DNA of 32,101 bases. Source: a virus. The position numbers were made by a program, and so were the translations under genes. The stretch spans positions 1 through 32,101 of IMG/VR virus record IMGVR_UViG_3300027704_000092; one strand, given 5' to 3'. The notes below the pieces were generated by a model. That model was not told where the DNA came from, ran no database searches, and saw only the letters and a list, made by a program, of their open reading frames with translations. This document shows, one piece after another, positions 29,238 through 32,101 of this stretch. The first letter of the stretch is position 1; each line of letters opens with the position of its first letter.

Positions 29238-31903
29238 GTTACGTAGACGCAATGTTTGATCGCGATGCTGATATTATCAGAGCAGTTGAACGCAGAGATG
29301 GTAAAAGACATTTTACCGAATATCAAGCAAAATATACATTTTACTATAAAGACCAAAGAGGCAAATACAAGAGTATCTTTGGCGATCCGTTAAGTCGTAT
29401 CGTGTGCAAAAGCACAAAAGACTTCCGCAAAGAAGTTGCTATTAACAGAGACAAAGCTCTCTTTGAAAGCGACATTAATCCTATTTTCCAATGTTTAAGC
29501 GAAAACTATCTTAACCAAGATGCACCTAAACTAAACATTGCATTCTTTGATATTGAGACTGACTTTGATCCTGAGCGTGGCTTTGCTGATCCTAGTGATC
29601 CGTTTATGCCTATTACAAGTGTAAGTGTATATTTGCAGTGGCTCGACACAATGGTATGTTTAGCAGTTCCACCTAAGACACTTACTATGGAGCAAGCAAA
29701 AGCAGAGCTTGAAGGTATTGACAATGTAATGTTGTTTGAGAAAGAAGGCGAAATGCTTGATACCTTCTTAACACTTATTGAAGACAGTGACGTACTAAGT
29801 GGCTGGAACAGTGAAGGATATGATATCCCGTATATTGTTAACAGAACTAGTCGTGTACTAAGCAAGAATGACACACGTAGATTCTGCTTGTGGGGACAAC
29901 TTCCTAAGAAGCGTATGTACGAAAAGTACGGCAAAGAAAGTGAAACGTTTGACCTAGTTGGTCGTGTACACTTGGATAGTTTGAACTTGTATCGTAAGTA
30001 CACTTATGAGGAGCGTCACACATATCGACTGGATGCTATCGGCGAAGTTGAAGTGGGCGAGAACAAGGTTCCGTATGAAGGAACACTTGACGCACTTTAC
30101 AACAATGACTTTCGTAAGTTTATTGAATATAACATTCAGGATACTGCACTACTTGACAAACTAGACAAGAAGCTTCGCTTTATTGATCTAAGCAACGAAC
30201 TAGCACACAGCAACACAGTACTTCTACAAACAACAATGGGTGCTGTTGCAGTTACAGAGCAAGCTATTGTTAACGAAGCACACCACAGAGGCTTCCAAGT
30301 ACCCAATCGTACAAAGCGTGATGACGAAGCTACACAAGCGGCTGGTGCATATGTTGCATTTCCTAAAAAGGGCTTGCATAAGTGGATTGGGTCAATGGAT
30401 TTGAACTCACTGTATCCTTCAGTGATTCGTGCATTGAATATGGACCCTGCAACTATTATAGGACAAATACGTCCAGAGATTAGTGATGCTCGTGTACATG
30501 AAGACATGTTCTTAAAGAAGAAAAGCTTTGCCGGTAGTTGGGAAGGACGTTTTAGCACAGAAGAATACGAAGCTGTTATGGAGCAAAAGCGTGACATAGC
30601 ACTTACTGTTGAGTTTGAAAACGGCGAATCAAAAGTAATGAGCGGCGCTGAAATTTATCAAGTAATTTTTAATTCTAACAAACCCTGGATGCTTAGTTCA
30701 AATGGTACTATCTTTACTACAGAACACGAAGGTGTTATTCCTGGATTACTTAAACGCTGGTATGCTGAACGTAAAGACTTGCAGAAGAATCTTAAAAAAG
30801 CAAAAGATGCAGGCAATGCAATCGAAACAGAATACTGGGACAAGCGACAGCTAGTTAAGAAGATTAACTTGAACAGTTTGTATGGTGCTATCCTTAATCC
30901 TGGTTGTAGATTCTTTGATAAGCGTATTGGGCAATCAACAACGCTTACTGGTCGTACTATTGTTAAGCATATGAGTGCAGAAGTTAACAAAACTATTACA
31001 GGAGTATACGATCACGTAGGTGATGCAATGATATACGGTGACACTGACTCTTGTTACTTTAGTGCATTTCCTACTTTAAAGAAAGATATTGATGCAGGTA
31101 GTATTCCTTGGAGCAAGGACAATGTTATTACACTTTACGATCAAGTATGTGAAGCAGCAAACTTAACATTTGAAGGCTTTATGTTAGAAGCATTTCATTG
31201 TCCAAAGAGTAGGTCGGACGTTATTGCAGCGGCTAGAGAAATTGTAGCACAGTCAGGTTTGTTTATTACTAAGAAGCGGTATGCGGCACTAGTGTATGAT
31301 ATTGAAGGCTTTAGGAGTGACACAGATGGCAAGCCAGGCAAAGTAAAAGCTATGGGATTGGACTTACGTAGATCAGATACTCCTGTGTTTATGCAAGAGT
31401 TTCTAAGTGAGCTATTACTTATGGTACTTACTGATAAGCCGCAGAAAGACATACTTGATCGTATTACAGAATTCCGTTTACAGTTTCATGAACGGCCTGG
31501 ATACGAAAAAGGTAGTCCGAAACGTGCAAACAAAGTTGGCCACTATCGCCGCTTAGAAGAGAAGCAAGGTAAAGCTAACATGCCTGGGCATGTACGAGCA
31601 AGTATTAATTGGAATACGCTTAAACGTATGAACGGAGACAAGTACTCTGAAGAGATCGTTGACGGTATGAAAGTTATTGTTTGTAAACTAAAACAGAATC
31701 CGCTAGGGTACACAAGTGTTGCTTATCCAACAGATGAGATGCATATTCCTAGCTGGTTTAAAGAACTGCCATTTGATGATTTAGCAATGGCAGAGACTAT
31801 TATTGATAATAAGTTAGACAACTTGATCGGAGTGCTTAACTATCCATTAGAGGATACAAAGCGTCATAACACGTTTAGTAGTTTGTTTGACTTCGGAGAA
31901 TAA
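29234..31903 (+). CDS. 43: Family B DNA polymerase gp43
   Basis: 889 residues from a TTG start with AGGAGG seven bases upstream (T4 gp43 has 898). Proofreading exonuclease: ExoI FFDIETDF with Asp106/Glu108 (T4 Asp112/Glu114) and further Exo motifs including GWNSEGYDIPYI. Polymerase motif A SMDLNSLYPS with Asp389, motif B KKINLNSLYG, motif C YGDTDSCYF with Asp603 and Asp605. The last residues LFDFGE suit a clamp-binding tail. It is the replicative polymerase that works with gp44/62 and gp45. All catalytic residues are intact. It lies in the operon behind the 28525 early promoter. The rare TTG start may moderate the amount made. Confidence 0.95.
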   Translation: MSYVDAMFDRDADIIRAVERRDGKRHFTEYQAKYTFYYKDQRGKYKSIFGDPLSRIVCKSTKDFRKEVAINRDKALFESDINPIFQCLSENYLNQDAPKLNIAFFDIETDFDPERGFADPSDPFMPITSVSVYLQWLDTMVCLAVPPKTLTMEQAKAELEGIDNVMLFEKEGEMLDTFLTLIEDSDVLSGWNSEGYDIPYIVNRTSRVLSKNDTRRFCLWGQLPKKRMYEKYGKESETFDLVGRVHLDSLNLYRKYTYEERHTYRLDAIGEVEVGENKVPYEGTLDALYNNDFRKFIEYNIQDTALLDKLDKKLRFIDLSNELAHSNTVLLQTTMGAVAVTEQAIVNEAHHRGFQVPNRTKRDDEATQAAGAYVAFPKKGLHKWIGSMDLNSLYPSVIRALNMDPATIIGQIRPEISDARVHEDMFLKKKSFAGSWEGRFSTEEYEAVMEQKRDIALTVEFENGESKVMSGAEIYQVIFNSNKPWMLSSNGTIFTTEHEGVIPGLLKRWYAERKDLQKNLKKAKDAGNAIETEYWDKRQLVKKINLNSLYGAILNPGCRFFDKRIGQSTTLTGRTIVKHMSAEVNKTITGVYDHVGDAMIYGDTDSCYFSAFPTLKKDIDAGSIPWSKDNVITLYDQVCEAANLTFEGFMLEAFHCPKSRSDVIAAAREIVAQSGLFITKKRYAALVYDIEGFRSDTDGKPGKVKAMGLDLRRSDTPVFMQEFLSELLLMVLTDKPQKDILDRITEFRLQFHERPGYEKGSPKRANKVGHYRRLEEKQGKANMPGHVRASINWNTLKRMNGDKYSEEIVDGMKVIVCKLKQNPLGYTSVAYPTDEMHIPSWFKELPFDDLAMAETIIDNKLDNLIGVLNYPLEDTKRHNTFSSLFDFGE

Positions 31904-31905
31904 AA

Positions 31906-32013
31906 ATGAAGATCAAACTAGAGATAGAAATTGATACAGAGAACGAACAGGACCTAAATACTATTGAAGAAATTATAGAAAAACTTCAAGAGTTAAAGGA
32001 AAGTCTATCATGA
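31906..32013 (+). CDS. Short acidic helical peptide downstream of gp43
   Basis: 35 residues: starts MKIKLEIEIDTENEQD and ends in a helix (EEIIEKLQELKESLS). The ATG is three bases after the polymerase stop and the TGA overlaps the next ATG. It is too short to be in most automatic calls, but the packing and codon use fit a true small gene. No function known. Confidence 0.6.
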   Translation: MKIKLEIEIDTENEQDLNTIEEIIEKLQELKESLS

Positions 32014-32101
32014 AAGTATCAATAAATGACATAGGAGGCCTAATTGCTAAGGAAGATGAACGTTATATAGTTAAAGATAACACTATCCTTAACAACTTAG
32101 T
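32010..32101 (+). CDS. Partial gene cut by window end, possible cupin
   Basis: ATG at 32010 overlaps the previous stop (ATGA), and the frame is open to the window end (30 codons). It reads MKVSINDIGGLIAKEDER and then YIVKDNTILNNLV. The segment YIVKDNTxLNNL recalls the start of small cupin (sugar isomerase-like) proteins in T4-like marine phages, but no metal-binding His motif is within the window, so this is weak. Confidence 0.5.
   Translation, partial: MKVSINDIGGLIAKEDERYIVKDNTILNNL

Noticed and set aside
29506-30597. Minus-strand frames of 165 and 153 codons inside the polymerase gene
   Set aside because: They mirror conserved gp43 coding sequence and have no recognisable protein features.
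1-32101. CRISPR array, insertion sequence, integrase or attachment site
   Set aside because: No regularly spaced repeats, transposase or integrase motifs were seen in either strand.

Overview
This window is a stretch of a T4-like (contractile-tailed, myovirus) marine phage genome. The evidence is a family B DNA polymerase of the gp43 type, a gp44 clamp-loader subunit, a gp31-like co-chaperonin, DexA-like exonuclease, a DsbA-like late-transcription factor, and several copies of a T4-type late promoter motif (GATAAATA/TATAAATA) in front of structural genes. The DNA is AT-rich, nearly every gene is on the plus strand, and genes are packed with ATGA, TAATG or TTGA overlaps. Accessory genes (thyX, phoH, mazG-like, 7Fe ferredoxin, nitroreductase-like, nucleotidyltransferase) resemble the cargo of T4-like cyanophages and pelagiphages. 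No photosynthesis gene is present and the ferredoxin is of the proteobacterial FdxA type, so a heterotrophic (possibly alphaproteobacterial) host is my inference; it is not proven here.

Layout. (1) 1-7.6 kb: virion/tail adhesion module, dominated by an 1803-residue protein that joins an esterase/PHB-depolymerase-like domain, a YHYH domain and several Ig-like repeats; late promoter motifs precede three of the genes. (2) 7.6-13.7 kb: metabolism, replication and folding genes: a DnaE-like fragment, GroES-like co-chaperonin, MazG-like pyrophosphohydrolase, a small membrane protein behind a perfect sigma70 promoter, DexA-like exonuclease, Zn-ribbon protein, clamp loader gp44, FdxA ferredoxin, ThyX. 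(3) 13.7-14.4 kb: phoH, the only minus-strand gene, separated from its convergent neighbour by a hairpin terminator. (4) 14.6-18.7 kb: two unknown late proteins, then a lysis cassette: GH19 endolysin with peptidoglycan-binding domain, overlapping i-spanin/o-spanin genes, and three small membrane proteins including an MscS-like protein and a holin candidate. (5) 18.7-21.8 kb: a J-domain co-chaperone and a ClpA-type unfoldase. (6) 21.8-28.5 kb: small virion or virion-associated proteins; several start with a short peptide that fits a T4 capsid-targeting sequence with an (L/I)-x-E prohead protease site. (7) 28.5-32.1 kb: a second perfect sigma70 promoter, dsbA-like gene, membrane protein, DNA polymerase gp43, and two small genes, the last one cut by the window end.

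Together the genes cover nucleotide supply (ThyX, MazG), DNA synthesis (gp43, gp44, DexA), protein quality control (GroES-like, DnaJ-like, ClpA-like), virion adhesion and lysis. I saw no tRNA, rRNA, CRISPR, insertion sequence or integrase. No gene-free stretch exceeds about 165 bases.
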